In this document: positions 8,389 to 15,505 of the stretch, in pieces
Numbering within the stretch: position 1 is the first letter of the stretch
Layout of the letters: every line of letters starts with the position of its first letter
Assembly (NCBI GenBank): GCA_002482525.1
Contig: DLGC01000018.1
Coordinates: forward strand, 149,044-213,043
DNA from: Propionibacteriaceae bacterium UBA7704
GTDB lineage: Bacteria > Actinomycetota > Actinomycetes > Propionibacteriales > Propionibacteriaceae
DNA length: 64,000 bases
Reading direction: 5' to 3'
The notes under the pieces: generated by a model
Seen by the model: only the letters and a program-made list of their open reading frames with translations
Database searches by the model: none
Told to the model about the DNA's origin: nothing
Program-made: the position numbers and the translations under genes

Positions 8389-9140
8389 GACCGGATTCCG
8401 ATCAGAGCCCGACGTCGGGTGTGGCGGTCGGCGAGTGTGGTGGCCAGGGAGATCACGTCTTGGCGGTACGGCTCGGGGATGCGGCGTCGACGAGGCTCGG
8501 CGCCGAAGGCGTAGCGCTCGACTTCGGTGGGCTGCCAGGACAGCTGGCCCCAGATCGGCACGTCGAAGCGTTTGCGAATCTCCGGGGCGCCGTAGGGACG
8601 CCCGGGGCCGACCAGCACCAGACCCACCCGCTCCACGCCGGCAGCCTCCTGCACCTGCGGCAGGTAGAGCCGCAGCGCAGCCAGATCGGGCAGGGTGGTG
8701 CGGGTCACCACGGCCAAGGAACTGCTGGCCGCGATCAGCGGGGCAGGTAGTCCGCTGGTGCCGATACGTCCGGCGTCGACGTAGATCGGCCGAGGGTCGG
8801 CCTCGAGCACGTCGGCGAGTTCAGGCCACACGGGGTTGAACAGCGACACCATGCCTGGATGGGCGAAGCCCGGCAGGAACTGACTGTGCTCCCCCAGCGG
8901 CAGCAGCATCGATTCCCAGGCCGTGGCCAGCGGACGATGCTCCCGATGTGCCTGCAGCAGACCACCTAGTCCGCAACCCTGCGGGTCGGTTCCCCGCAGG
9001 TAGCCGGCGAGTACTGCCTGGTTGGGTTCGCGGTTGGCGTCCACCAGTACTGACGGCTCGGCGGAGTTCAGAGCCAAGGCGACGGCCAAGGTGGTGACTC
9101 CCGGCGAGCGGGCGGCGCTGGTTAGTAGGAAGAGGCTCAT
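8385..9140 (-). CDS. tadZ: TadZ/CpaE-like ParA-family ATPase
   Basis: A 251-aa protein starting MSLFLLTSAARSPGVTTLAV. The P-loop is a deviant Walker A: the sequence SPGVTT replaces the GGxGKST pattern and lacks the signature lysine, as is common in TadZ/CpaE proteins, which position the Tad apparatus at the cell pole. A later ILVDANREPN-type segment (VLVDANREP) supplies the following acidic box. It overlaps the genes on both sides by 4 bp. ATP binding may be weak given the changed P-loop. Confidence 0.8.
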   Translation of the reverse strand: MSLFLLTSAARSPGVTTLAVALALNSAEPSVLVDANREPNQAVLAGYLRGTDPQGCGLGGLLQAHREHRPLATAWESMLLPLGEHSQFLPGFAHPGMVSLFNPVWPELADVLEADPRPIYVDAGRIGTSGLPAPLIAASSSLAVVTRTTLPDLAALRLYLPQVQEAAGVERVGLVLVGPGRPYGAPEIRKRFDVPIWGQLSWQPTEVERYAFGAEPRRRRIPEPYRQDVISLATTLADRHTRRRALIGIRS

Positions 9141-9751
9141 CGTGGTGCCTGCGGAAGTTGGACGATGGCGAGTTGGTTGGCTGCGGCGAGTTGGGCCACG
9201 CGTTCGCCGTCGGCGGTGGCGACGGTCACGTCGAGCAGGGCCGCGCCGTCGGATTGCAGTTGCGGAACCGAGGCGACCACGGCCACCACACTTCCTCCGG
9301 ACGGTGGGGCGCCGCTGTCGCCGGCGACGGGTACCAGCCGCACGCCGGTTCCGGGCAGCAGGGTTTGGGTTGGGAGCCGTCCGGGATCGAGCCGAAGCCC
9401 GACCCGGACGGCCCCGGCGGCAATCACCGGATCCCCTACCGAGCGCGGATTGAGCAAGCCGCCTTCGGTCAGATCAGTGAGTGCCGTCTTACCGATGATG
9501 TGCTCCAGATCCCCCGCGGGCACCACATCCACACCTATGGGTGCTGCCACTGAAGTGATTTTCACATCATCGGAAGTAATGACTTCATCGCGATACACAG
9601 TGTGATTGATGGCCACCACCGAGATGGCATTACTGGTATTGGCATAGAGCAAGGCCGCGCCCAGCCCACCCAGGCACACAGACAGCGCGCCAGCCGCGAT
9701 CCAGCGCAGGTTTCGCCTGCTCCGAACCGTGGTGGGGGTGGTGTCGACCAT
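9137..9751 (-). CDS. cpaB: SAF-domain protein, CpaB/RcpC-like pilus assembly factor
   Basis: A 204-aa protein with a short basic cytoplasmic tail (RSRRNLRW), one transmembrane helix at about residues 17-37 and an extracytoplasmic SAF domain. The SAF core reads AINHTVYRDEVITSDDV, then PAGDLEHIIGKTALTDLTEG and LLNPRSVGD, typical of CpaB/RcpC proteins, which shape the Tad pilus outer structures. It is the first gene of the operon; AGGAAGAG lies upstream of ATG 9751 as ribosome site. A promoter should lie in the AT-richer stretch just upstream. Confidence 0.85.
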   Translation of the reverse strand: MVDTTPTTVRSRRNLRWIAAGALSVCLGGLGAALLYANTSNAISVVAINHTVYRDEVITSDDVKITSVAAPIGVDVVPAGDLEHIIGKTALTDLTEGGLLNPRSVGDPVIAAGAVRVGLRLDPGRLPTQTLLPGTGVRLVPVAGDSGAPPSGGSVVAVVASVPQLQSDGAALLDVTVATADGERVAQLAAANQLAIVQLPQAPR

Positions 9752-10022
9752 GCTTCTCTTCCTGACCGCGCGCCGCGGCCAGCCGGGGTTAGCGGGCCAT
9801 CAGTAAGCGGTTTTGAGTGATGCTAGAACAGCCCCGAAGCGAATTGCTAATTCCGCACATCAATCTGTGGACAACCCCAAATTCGAATTCCGCGCCCGAA
9901 TTGAATCGACAAAACAACGTCCAACAAGGTGATTTACCAGCGAATTTGCCGGCTGTTGCGAGCGGTCCCTCCGCCGTCGATCGCCGCCAGATCTCGCCGC
10001 GGGCACCGCTCCCCTGCAGATT
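9752..10022 (-). promoter_or_regulatory. Upstream region of the tad operon
   Basis: No convincing gene lies here. The part from about 9,830 to 9,940 is clearly richer in A and T than its surroundings and contains a short palindrome (GAATTCGAATTC-like, around 9,890). This is the natural site for the promoter of the nine-gene pilus operon read leftwards. I could not assign a -35/-10 pair with confidence. Confidence 0.4.
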
Positions 10023-10068
10023 CCGCAGCGCCCATCCGGTTGGGCGCTCAATGGGGTGAGCGCTGCGG
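10023..10068 (-). terminator. Hairpin downstream of the TfoX-like gene
   Basis: CCGCAGCGC (10023-10031) pairs perfectly with GCGCTGCGG (10060-10068). A competing inner stem, GCGCTCA/TGAGCGC (10044-10050 with 10057-10063), overlaps it. There is no T-run. Its position right after the TfoX-like gene suggests a transcription terminator. Confidence 0.4.
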
Positions 10069-10103
10069 CGATCACATGCCCCTGCGAGGGCGCAAGTTTT
10101 CCG

Positions 10104-10445
10104 TCAGGACGAGGTCTTCCTCTTGCGCGGCTTCTTCGGTGGTGGGACGGGCAGTGCCTCGGCGGTGCGTTGGACGAGGTCGATGGCCCAGTCGCGGTCT
10201 TCGAGCAGGTCCACCTCGATGCACCAGTAGTCCTTCGATCCTGGGTAGGCCTCGCCGAGCAGGTCGTCGGTGAGTCGGTCGTCGGTGACCGAGGTGACTT
10301 TGAGTCGCAGCACGTCGTCGGTGACGAAGGCGATCACTTTGGTGTCGAGGTAGAGCGCGTATTCGCCGAACATCTTCTTGGTGGTGATGGGCAGCGGATC
10401 GAGCAGATCGCAGATCAGCGTGATGGTGTCGGCGCGGGTTGCCAT
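10104..10445 (-). CDS. TfoX N-terminal domain family protein
   Basis: A 113-aa protein. The start at ATG 10445 gives MATRADTITLICDLLDPLP, which fits the family better than the upstream TTG at 10457. The diagnostic block KKMFGEYALYLDTKVIAFV (about 23-41) identifies the TfoX/Sxy N-terminal domain. The middle part (LKVTSVTDDRLTDDLLGEAY) and a Trp/Cys motif follow, then a Lys/Pro-rich tail (PPPKKPRKRKTSS). TfoX controls competence in gamma-proteobacteria. Stand-alone N-domains are widespread and have no established role. The gene stands alone, and a small stem-loop (10504-10525) lies upstream. Confidence 0.75.
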   Translation of the reverse strand: MATRADTITLICDLLDPLPITTKKMFGEYALYLDTKVIAFVTDDVLRLKVTSVTDDRLTDDLLGEAYPGSKDYWCIEVDLLEDRDWAIDLVQRTAEALPVPPPKKPRKRKTSS

Positions 10446-10566
10446 GTCGGTAGTCAACCATGTGCAGCAGCGCTCATGGGGGCTCAGCAGATAGCCGCGT
10501 CGGCTTCGTCTTGTTCCCGACGAAGGGCGAATCAGGCGAACGCTGAGGGTACCTAGATCCGATATG

Positions 10567-10603
10567 TATGCAAATCGCTACCTGTGGAGTAGCGTTATGC
10601 ATA
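10567..10603 (+). promoter_or_regulatory. Palindromic operator upstream of abiEi
   Basis: A 15-bp arm, TATGCAAATCGCTAC (10567-10581), is followed after a 7-bp spacer by its inverted copy GTAGCGTTATGCATA (10589-10603), pairing at 13 of 15 positions. It ends 15 bases before the abiEi start codon and overlaps the likely promoter. AbiEi antitoxins are known to bind inverted repeats in their own promoter and repress the operon, so this is the expected autoregulatory site. Confidence 0.65.
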
Positions 10604-10618
10604 TTCGAGGAGGCAGTG

Positions 10619-11266
10619 ATGGGTCGAACCCGAGGCGTGCGGACCGAGATCGCAGGCGCTCCGCTGCGCACTGTGCGCCCCGTAATGCTCCAAGACGTCT
10701 ACGCCAACCCTCGCAAGGAACTCGTGCATATGAGGGACGCCGGGCTGCTGGTCCAGATCGCACCGGGAACCTACACCGCCAAGCCAGATGGCATTCCACC
10801 CGGGCATCACTGGCGCCCCGGGCTCGAAGAGGCCGCCATGGCGTACGCGACCGCCCAGTACGCCGACCGAGTGCCGGTCCTGTACGGGCTCGGCGCCGCC
10901 CGCTTCCACCACGCCATTCCCCGCGCGCTCGGAGTGACAGTCATCGCTGTACCCGAACAACACCGGCCGGTCACCATGACCGATGGCGGCCGAATCGTGT
11001 TCACCACCACCGACGTCAGCAAGCTCGACGCGCGTTACGAGCGCACAGACCTCGGCGGGTTCTTGGTCACCACCCCCGAACAGACTCTGCTGGACCTGCT
11101 CGACCGCCCTGGCCTAGGCGGTATGCCGCAGCAGGCCGACGCGGCGGCGCGGGCATTCGTGGCCAGGGCTGACCTCAACCGCATACAAGAGCTCGCCGCA
11201 GACCGCACGCGCGCCTTGCAGCTGAAACTCAGAAAGCTCATCCAAGAGACCGAAGGCGAACAGTGA
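10619..11266 (+). CDS. abiEi: AbiEi type IV antitoxin
   Basis: A 215-aa protein. ATG 10619 follows a strong ribosome site (GAGGAGG at about 10607) and is preferred to the in-frame ATG at 10568, which lies inside the operator. The N-terminal part is a winged-helix domain (DVYANPRKELVHMRDAGLLV, then IAPGTYTAKP), followed by the C-terminal domain of COG5340/AbiEi proteins (PVLYGLGAARFHHAIPRALG; LVTTPEQTLLDLLDRP). AbiEi represses its own operon and counteracts the toxin without forming a stable complex. It overlaps the toxin gene by 4 bp (GTGA). The pair is a phage-defence abortive infection module. Confidence 0.85.
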   Translation: MGRTRGVRTEIAGAPLRTVRPVMLQDVYANPRKELVHMRDAGLLVQIAPGTYTAKPDGIPPGHHWRPGLEEAAMAYATAQYADRVPVLYGLGAARFHHAIPRALGVTVIAVPEQHRPVTMTDGGRIVFTTTDVSKLDARYERTDLGGFLVTTPEQTLLDLLDRPGLGGMPQQADAAARAFVARADLNRIQELAADRTRALQLKLRKLIQETEGEQ

Positions 11267-12144
11267 GCACCAGCGACGGAAAGCCGCGCGACCGGCAAGC
11301 GAGATGGGCTCGCTATGCGCGGGCGGAGGCAAAGGTCGAGCTTGGTTCCCGGTATGTCCTTTCCGAGGCGGATGCGGTGGCACTGCAAGCACACTTCGGC
11401 GTGGCTAGAGATCAGATCGAACACGACTTCGTCATCTCTCACGTCTTGGATGCTCTCGCTCCGCACGCAGAGGAGTTCGTGTTCTACGGCGGTACCGCGC
11501 TGAGCAGGACCATCCTCGACGGGCTTAGGCTCAGCGAGGACATCGATCTACTCTCGGTCGGGCCCCGCAAGGGCGTAGCTGCCATCATCGACAACGCCCT
11601 CCGGAGCGGCCTGGAGCGCGACTTCGGCGTCATCGAAGCCGACCCCTGGTTGTCGCGGACGCAGAACGACACCACCGCCTGCATCTATCGGATCGGCGGC
11701 GTCCAGCTCAAAATGCAGCTGATCGATGGTCGGAACTACACCACCTGGCCCCACCAGCAGTCAGAGGTCTCCCAGCGGTACACCGGACTGCCCAATATCG
11801 TTCTGACTACCTACACCGCACAGTCTTTCGTCGGCGCGAAAACTGTGGCTTGGTGCGACACCAGCAGGAATGCTCCGCGTGACCTGTACGACCTATGGGC
11901 ACTCGCTGAAGCTGGACACATCACCGCCGAGGCAGCCGTCCTCTACCGGCGCCACGGACCGTCCAACAGCTTCCCCAACCAGTCCGTATTCCCGAGCAAG
12001 CCGCCGACTGAACAGGAGTGGACAGACGCCCTCGGTCACCAGTGCATTCTCCAAGTCGGCCCGACGCAGGCGTACGACGCTGTCGTTGCAGCGTGGACCA
12101 GAGCAGCGAAACAAGCCGAAGGTGCGGCTGCACATGATGTGTGA
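11263..12144 (+). CDS. abiEii: AbiEii nucleotidyltransferase toxin
   Basis: A 293-aa protein from GTG 11263. The AbiEii/AbiGii motifs are intact: FYGGTALSRTILDGLRLSED (about 73-92), running into SEDIDLL, which carries the paired aspartates of the nucleotidyltransferase fold; the KTVAW lysine near residue 193; and NAPRDLYDLWALAE near 205. Relatives such as MenT and AbiEii add nucleotides, with tRNA acceptor stems being the documented target of MenT toxins. Activity arrests growth and limits phage spread. Translation is coupled to the antitoxin through the 4-bp overlap. All key residues are present, so the toxin should be functional. Confidence 0.88.
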   Translation: MSTSDGKPRDRQARWARYARAEAKVELGSRYVLSEADAVALQAHFGVARDQIEHDFVISHVLDALAPHAEEFVFYGGTALSRTILDGLRLSEDIDLLSVGPRKGVAAIIDNALRSGLERDFGVIEADPWLSRTQNDTTACIYRIGGVQLKMQLIDGRNYTTWPHQQSEVSQRYTGLPNIVLTTYTAQSFVGAKTVAWCDTSRNAPRDLYDLWALAEAGHITAEAAVLYRRHGPSNSFPNQSVFPSKPPTEQEWTDALGHQCILQVGPTQAYDAVVAAWTRAAKQAEGAAAHDV

Positions 12145-12282
12145 CCTGGTAGGGATTCAACAGCAGCCATCCACCTGCGCGATGAGCGCGTGGAACGAAT
12201 ATTTCCCGGGCCAGTCTCGGTATCGGAGCTTTGGCTACCGGAAGTCGTACCGGAACCCGCAAGAAGGGTGATCCGAGGTGGT

Positions 12283-12288
12283 TAGGCT
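12283..12288 (+). promoter_or_regulatory. -10 box TAGGCT before the DUF202 pair
   Basis: TAGGCT matches TANNNT. A start of transcription about seven bases later leaves a leader of roughly 34 bases before ATG 12329, with GGAGAA as ribosome site. Its position excludes the upstream GTG at 12278 as the start codon. Confidence 0.45.
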
Positions 12289-12328
12289 GACAGTAGTTGG
12301 AGCAGCATCCCCTGATCCGGAGAAACCC

Positions 12329-12691
12329 ATGAGCCGCGAGCGCTTTCCTCGGTCGGTCTACTCCCGTGGATCCGAGCCGGACGGCCGGTTCACGCTGGCC
12401 AATGAGCGCACTTTTCTGGCCTGGATCGGGGTAGCGCTGGCGCTGATCTCGGTCGGGGTCGGGCTGGAATCCCTGGCGCTGAACCTGAATCCCGGGTTTC
12501 GCCTGGCTGCTTCGGTGGTGCTGATCCTCGGCGGTATCGCCTGCCCGGTTCAAGCCTGGTTCGGCTGGGCCAAGGTCGAAACCGCCCTCCGCGAAGAGCG
12601 TCCGTTGCCATTCAGCCCGCTTGTCGTGGTGCTGCCTGCGGTTCTGGTGGTCGCCGGCGTGCTGGCCTTGCTCGGTCTGGTGATCCGGTGA
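12329..12691 (+). CDS. YidH-type DUF202 membrane protein
   Basis: A 120-aa protein with three transmembrane helices at about 35-55, 61-79 and 93-117. The DUF202 hallmark LANERTFLAWIGVALALISV (about 21-40) is clear. ATG 12329 follows GGAGAA with proper spacing. DUF202 proteins such as YidH and YidG have no settled biochemical role. It overlaps the next DUF202 gene by 4 bp, and paired DUF202 genes are common, which suggests a heteromeric complex. Confidence 0.8.
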   Translation: MSRERFPRSVYSRGSEPDGRFTLANERTFLAWIGVALALISVGVGLESLALNLNPGFRLAASVVLILGGIACPVQAWFGWAKVETALREERPLPFSPLVVVLPAVLVVAGVLALLGLVIR

Positions 12692-13011
12692 GCGAATCCG
12701 CCACCACCCCGGCCGGGCTGCAGCCTGAACGTACCGCTTTGGCGTGGCAGCGCACCGCGCTGGCCCTGCTCGGGCTGGGCTTGGCGTCCCCCCGGCTGAC
12801 CTGGGGTTCCTGGGGTGCCTGGTCACTGCTGCCGGCACTCGTCGTTGTGGTCGGTTCGGTGGCAATTCTGGCCCGGTCACATCGGCGCTACCGCACGGCC
12901 AGCCACCTGTTGAAGGGACGCCCCGCTGGGCTACGCCTGGACGGACGCCTGCCGCTGCTCACTGCGGTGCTGGCGCTCATCGTGGCGGTCATGGCGCTGG
13001 TACTGCTCTAG
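12688..13011 (+). CDS. YidG-type DUF202 membrane protein
   Basis: A 107-aa protein from GTG 12688, overlapping the upstream stop (GTGA). It carries the shorter DUF202 motif QPERTALAWQRTALALLGLG (about 11-30), then two further helices at about 45-62 and 88-106. The basic loop ARSHRRYRTASHLLKG separates them. Function unknown; likely a partner of the preceding protein. Confidence 0.8.
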   Translation: MSESATTPAGLQPERTALAWQRTALALLGLGLASPRLTWGSWGAWSLLPALVVVVGSVAILARSHRRYRTASHLLKGRPAGLRLDGRLPLLTAVLALIVAVMALVLL

Positions 13012-13028
13012 GAACAGGCGGCGGCAAT

Positions 13029-13064
13029 TGCCCAAGTGGGCAGACTGTCCTGACCACCTGGGCA
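13029..13064. promoter_or_regulatory. Tandem 6-2-6 palindromes (site pair A)
   Basis: Two inverted repeats lie with starts 22 bp apart: TGCCCA-AG-TGGGCA at 13029-13042 (perfect arms) and TGACCA-CC-TGGGCA at 13051-13064 (one arm mismatch). The form, two six-base arms around two bases, is what NarL/LuxR-family response regulators bind, and 22 bp is two helical turns. A response regulator is encoded 300 bp away, and an equally spaced pair lies on the far side of its kinase gene. No annotated gene starts next to this pair. Confidence 0.5.
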
Positions 13065-13369
13065 GAGTTCGTCGAGATCAGTGAATCTGCTGTGAAAGTG
13101 GATGATCATGGGCCTCACGGACTGCTTCGTGAGAGGCAATCAGGCAGATCTGATCTCAGTCAGCACTGGGCCTTGACGGCGTCACTTGCTCGACAGTCCG
13201 ACTGGTTTGCCGAAGGGTGAGCTCAGTGGGAAGTCTGCGCGTCGGCAGATGACTCATCGAAGCGAGTGAGCGCAGGCGCAGGCCCTGGATTTTCTGGCTG
13301 GGAAGACGGGGCCTGCGCTGCCGGCGTCCTCGCCACCCGAGCAACTCCCAGGCCGTACTGCGTAGCGCC
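13065..13369. other. Non-coding stretch between DUF202 gene and response regulator
   Basis: I find no credible protein gene here. GCGCAGGCCC (13276-13285) pairs perfectly with GGGCCTGCGC (13309-13318) across a 23-base loop and may terminate transcription from either side. Together with the operator-like pair just upstream, the region could specify a small regulated RNA, but nothing in the sequence proves that. Confidence 0.35.
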
Positions 13370-14035
13370 TCAGACTTCGTCCGCGTCGCTGAGTAATCCC
13401 AACTGGTGCGCGCGCGCCACCACGGCCGTCCGCGAGGTCACGCCCAACTTCTCCATGAGCTCGTGGATGCCTTGTTTGGCTGTCGAGGCAGAAAAGAACA
13501 GCGCCTGCCCGATCTCCTTGTTCGTCATTCCCTGCGCAAGCAGCTTCAACAGCTGCTGCTCGCGGGGAGTGAGTCGGGGTGCCTCAGGCTGGGGACGCGT
13601 CCCGCTCCAGCGGCGCGCAATGTCCGGCGGAAACACAGCCAAACCCCGGTGCGCGGCACGAACGGCCTCGAACAAGCCCTCCGCCTTGGTGGTCTTCAGG
13701 AGGAACCCGACGGCGCCGGCCTCCAACATGGACGCGACCGCAGCGTCATCGCCAAACGACGTCAGCGCGATCACTCGAACCGACGGTGCTGCCTCGCACA
13801 CCAGCCGGGTGGCCGTGATGCCATCCATAGCGGGCATCTGAATGTCCATCAGCACCACGTCGGGCCGGCGCTGCTGCACCTGCGCCACCAGTTGCGCACC
13901 GTCGCTGCACGCGGCGATGAGCTCGATGTCATCAGTAGTGGCGAAGTAATCGCTGAGATGGTCACGGACGAACAGATCATCATCAGCGATGGCGATGGTG
14001 ATCACCGAGGAATCTGCAGGCGCCATCTCAGGCAA
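13370..14035 (-). CDS. NarL/LuxR-family response regulator
   Basis: A 221-aa two-component regulator. The receiver domain (about 10-130) has the acidic pocket ADDD and the phospho-acceptor D64 in VVLMDIQMPAMDG, with the conserved T in IALTSFGDD and K in FLLKTTKAE. The C-terminal LuxR-type helix-turn-helix (about 155-215) reads LTPREQQLLKLLAQGMTNKE, then STAKQGIHELMEKLGVTSR. The last residue before the second helix pair is unusual (GQALFFSASTAKQ). The start at 14035 overlaps the kinase stop by 8 bp; ATG four codons later is an alternative. The kinase upstream is its cognate partner. Candidate binding sites flank the pair. Confidence 0.9.
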   Translation of the reverse strand: MPEMAPADSSVITIAIADDDLFVRDHLSDYFATTDDIELIAACSDGAQLVAQVQQRRPDVVLMDIQMPAMDGITATRLVCEAAPSVRVIALTSFGDDAAVASMLEAGAVGFLLKTTKAEGLFEAVRAAHRGLAVFPPDIARRWSGTRPQPEAPRLTPREQQLLKLLAQGMTNKEIGQALFFSASTAKQGIHELMEKLGVTSRTAVVARAHQLGLLSDADEV

Positions 14036-15179
14036 CCTGCCCGGGAGCTTGAACGGGAGTGCCGATGGGCAATCGAACCCGCGTGATCCACTGCGGTGGT
14101 GAGCCTTCTTGATACAGCTCGCCGCCCTGCTCGCCCAGACGCTGACGCACGCTTTCCAGACCCAGGGAGATCTCCTGATGCGGGGATTCGCCGGTGCGAA
14201 TCTGGTTCACGAACACCAACTCGGCCAACTCGTCGCCGATTTCGACAAGCAGCGCGCAGGCGGTGTCCGGCTGGCCGTGTTTGATGATGTTCGCCACCGC
14301 CTCGCCGGTCACCGAACCCAGCAACTCTGACTGACCGGACGTCAGCGCACTCAGCGAGCCGGTCACACTCAGCGTCACACCAAAGCCGTGACGCTCCAGA
14401 TCCTGCCGGGCCTCATTGAGAGTGCGGTCGAGCGGATCGTTGGTGGTGACGGTCAGCGTCTCGGTATCTTCTTCCAGCAAGGCCATCAGCCAGCGAAGCT
14501 CGTCGGCACTACGCGCAGCGGCCTCCGAGATCGTCGCCAAATCGGTCTCGGTAGCGACGCCGCGAAGCCGCGATCGCTCCGCGGCCATGGTGACCCGAGT
14601 CAGCGAGCGGGCAACCGTGTCGTGAATGCCGCGAGCCAATGCTTGACGCTGCCGCAGAAGTTCGGCGCGCTGCGCGGCGTGGGACGCCTCGATCATGGCG
14701 GCAAAGGCGCTACCGATGAACCAGAACGCGGCAATGAGGACCGCCCAGGCAATGACGCCGGGGATCGGAGATACATCAGCTGGGGTGTCACGCCAGATGT
14801 TGGCAGCGAGTACCAGGAAGTACGCGACGCTCATGACGGCCCGGGTGCGGCTCCGGCCGCTCATTCCGGTGCCGATGATGGGGATGATGAGCGCGTATTC
14901 GCCCAGGGTTGCCCACGACTCGGGGATGAACACATAGCTGGCGACGATCGCGCCGAGAACGGTTCCCGCGATCCGCGGCCAGCGTGGCGTAAGCGCGGCA
15001 GCGGCGCAGGCGAGGACATCAATTGCAGCGCCTTGCCAGGGTTTCCCGAGAGCAAGATTCAAGGTGACGGTCAACCCGGCGAGTAACGCTGCCAGAATCG
15101 GCTCTACCTGGCCTCGCTCAACAAGTCGCGTGACCAGGTGATTCATCTGCGTGGGACGCCGCCCGTGGGCCATTGCCAC
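14028..15179 (-). CDS. Sensor histidine kinase, HisKA_3 type
   Basis: A 383-aa kinase with about five transmembrane helices in residues 25-165 and almost no extracytoplasmic domain, so it probably senses a membrane or small-molecule signal. The dimerisation helix follows with ALARGIHDTVARSLTRV, where H187 or nearby is the phosphorylation site. The catalytic domain shows the N box GEAVANIIKHGQPDTACALL and the G-box region SLGLESVRQRLGEQGGEL. It pairs with the response regulator just downstream. A gene for a secreted peptide lies divergently 168 bp away, a plausible ligand source. Confidence 0.88.
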   Translation of the reverse strand: MAMAHGRRPTQMNHLVTRLVERGQVEPILAALLAGLTVTLNLALGKPWQGAAIDVLACAAAALTPRWPRIAGTVLGAIVASYVFIPESWATLGEYALIIPIIGTGMSGRSRTRAVMSVAYFLVLAANIWRDTPADVSPIPGVIAWAVLIAAFWFIGSAFAAMIEASHAAQRAELLRQRQALARGIHDTVARSLTRVTMAAERSRLRGVATETDLATISEAAARSADELRWLMALLEEDTETLTVTTNDPLDRTLNEARQDLERHGFGVTLSVTGSLSALTSGQSELLGSVTGEAVANIIKHGQPDTACALLVEIGDELAELVFVNQIRTGESPHQEISLGLESVRQRLGEQGGELYQEGSPPQWITRVRLPIGTPVQAPGQVA

Positions 15180-15257
15180 CCCTTTGGTTCTGTCGAGGGT
15201 GCGCCTCGATGGTGACTGTCACGATAGTCCACCTGGGCAGTGGTTAAGCCTCGCGGT

Positions 15258-15293
15258 TGACCAAGTGGTCAGTGTCCGGTGGCCAGATGGTCA
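15258..15293. promoter_or_regulatory. Tandem 6-2-6 palindromes (site pair B)
   Basis: TGACCA-AG-TGGTCA (15258-15271, perfect arms) and TGGCCA-GA-TGGTCA (15280-15293, one mismatch) start 22 bp apart, the same form and phasing as pair A at 13029-13064. They lie in the divergent region between the kinase gene and the secreted-peptide gene, 54 bp upstream of the peptide start. The neighbouring NarL-family regulator is the obvious candidate to bind them. A further half-site (TGGGCA) lies at 15234-15239. Confidence 0.55.
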
Positions 15294-15346
15294 GAAATGC
15301 CGGCAACGCCGTGAGCTCTGGCAGTCGTCGGGGTGACAGTGTATTT

Positions 15347-15499
15347 GTGAACCGATTCAGCAAGCGTCTCGCAGTGATCTGCGCAGCGATTGCTGTGCTG
15401 GCCTTGGCACTCCCAGCGCAATCGACGGTTACGGTGGCCGACTCGAGCACCTCCCCGGACTTCTGTGACTACTTCCCCTTCTGGCCGGGCTGTCCCTGA
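15347..15499 (+). CDS. Small secreted two-cysteine peptide, 50 aa
   Basis: Starting at GTG 15347, after GGGGTG, the reading frame encodes a 50-aa protein. Basic residues (NRFSKR) precede a hydrophobic core (LAVICAAIAVLALALPA), a classic Sec signal peptide, with cleavage probable near AQS or VADS. The mature part ends FCDYFPFWPGCP. It is rich in aromatic residues and proline, with two cysteines nine positions apart that could form a disulfide ring. I do not recognise the family. It is divergent from a two-component kinase, carries the regulator-type palindromes in its upstream region and precedes an MFS exporter gene, which fits a signalling or surface-active peptide. Confidence 0.6.
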   Translation: MNRFSKRLAVICAAIAVLALALPAQSTVTVADSSTSPDFCDYFPFWPGCP

Positions 15500-15505
15500 T
15501 CCCAA

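Noticed and set aside
9860..10075. 71-codon minus-strand frame upstream of the tad operon
   Set aside because: Arg/Ala/Gly-rich composition without structure, no ribosome site; it covers the AT-rich promoter region.
12182..12271. 29-codon frame after abiEii
   Set aside because: Too short, no ribosome site or signal, and immediately before the DUF202 promoter.
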